This document shows positions 63,856 through 64,000 of a stretch of DNA of 64,000 bases, piece after piece; the stretch's first letter is position 1, and each line of letters opens with the position of its first letter. Under the pieces are notes generated by a model. It did not search any database, was not told the DNA's origin, and saw only the letters and a list, made by a program, of their open reading frames with translations. Made by a program: the position numbers and the translations under genes. The stretch comes from Cysteiniphilum halobium (GTDB lineage Bacteria > Pseudomonadota > Gammaproteobacteria > Francisellales > Francisellaceae): NCBI RefSeq assembly GCF_003574425.1, contig NZ_QLIU01000030.1, positions 1-64,000 on the forward strand, given 5' to 3'.

Positions 63856-64000
63856 TTAAGTTTTATCCTTCTGTGATATCGATTGCATCACTTGCTGTAA
63901 TCGAAACTTTTTATTACCCAATATCGCCTGATTATAGATCACCAGGTTACGTAGGATATTTTTAACATATTTGCGCGTCTCGCCAAACGGAATGATTTCA
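63856..64000 (-). CDS. slt: Soluble lytic murein transglycosylase, C-terminal end (partial)
   Basis: On the minus strand the frame is open from the window edge to a TAA at 63856-63858 and encodes 48 residues. They begin EIIPFGETRKYVKNILRNLVIYNQ, the conserved C-terminal block of Slt70-type transglycosylases (E-IPF-ETR-YV--VL--Y). The catalytic SLT domain would lie outside the window. The family cleaves glycan strands in the periplasm to 1,6-anhydromuropeptides. The symbol is given on this motif alone. Confidence 0.7.
   Translation of the reverse strand, partial: EIIPFGETRKYVKNILRNLVIYNQAILGNKKFRLQQVMQSISQKDKT

Overview
The window is AT-rich bacterial chromosome. Its gene set (waaF, Orn, the EF-P/EpmB pair, SecB, Hsp15, YgfZ, Rep, a four-cysteine FNR, cytochrome bd, a B12-dependent ribonucleotide reductase, PhaR) points to a gammaproteobacterium. 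The AT bias and gene mix would fit the Francisella/Fastidiosibacteraceae neighbourhood. That placement is inference, since no rRNA gene or other decisive marker is present. I see no tRNA, rRNA or CRISPR array.

Layout. 1-0.6 kb: the 3' end of an IS4-like transposase abuts a beheaded Asp/Asn beta-hydroxylase. 0.7-4.5 kb: a nitrilase-family amidase, then the cydAB-small membrane protein operon, divergent from an fnr-type regulator with a near-consensus FNR box between them. 5.5-9.6 kb: a zinc-finger protein, waaF, a secreted chorismate mutase, epmB divergent from efp, and orn. 9.6-19.2 kb: FAH-family hydrolase, DUF445 membrane protein, purB, ygfZ-rep, an orphan ABC ATPase sharing a palindrome-rich control region with an ArsR regulator, gor and hslR. 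19.2-23.2 kb: two large secreted hydrolases, a GH64-type beta-1,3-glucanase and an SH3-NlpC/P60 peptidase. 23.6-29.8 kb: SDR and fatty-acid desaturase, then the tightly packed run parA-parB-glutamine amidotransferase-GDSL lipase-glk. 30-33.4 kb: UPF0149 protein, then a copper module (copA plus membrane cupredoxin) behind a MerR-type promoter architecture. 33.5-35.8 kb: an accessory island with an Xre/RES toxin-antitoxin operon, a frameshifted XseA-like fragment coupled to it, and a decayed transposase.

35.8-59 kb returns to housekeeping and metabolism: an AddB-like nuclease, a universal stress protein, an acyl-CoA synthetase, a lone ftsZ with an atypical tail, phaR, an AEC transporter, a fused MTAP-like/alpha-beta hydrolase protein, nrdJ, nadK, secB, an unrecognised 788-residue protein, nadA-nadC, an SDR and mfd. 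59-64 kb: a palindrome-rich gap, glyS (without glyQ), a secreted endonuclease/exonuclease/phosphatase-fold hydrolase preceded by a 28-bp hairpin, a degraded type I restriction locus that keeps a DUF6933 gene, and the 3' end of a soluble lytic transglycosylase.

The items that ordinary annotation would most easily miss are these: two families of dispersed palindromic elements (an ~85-bp inverted pair at 18.7 and 59.1 kb, and a 14-bp core shared at 10.3, 48.4 and 61.5 kb); the MTAP/hydrolase fusion with substituted phosphate-site residues; the isolated FtsZ lacking the usual C-terminal peptide; the RES-Xre operon carrying an XseA-like third gene broken at a GC-repeat; and the control sites at fnr/cydA, copA, arsR and xre. 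I do not see one complete, clearly new multi-gene system. The best candidates are the fusion enzyme and the repeat families.
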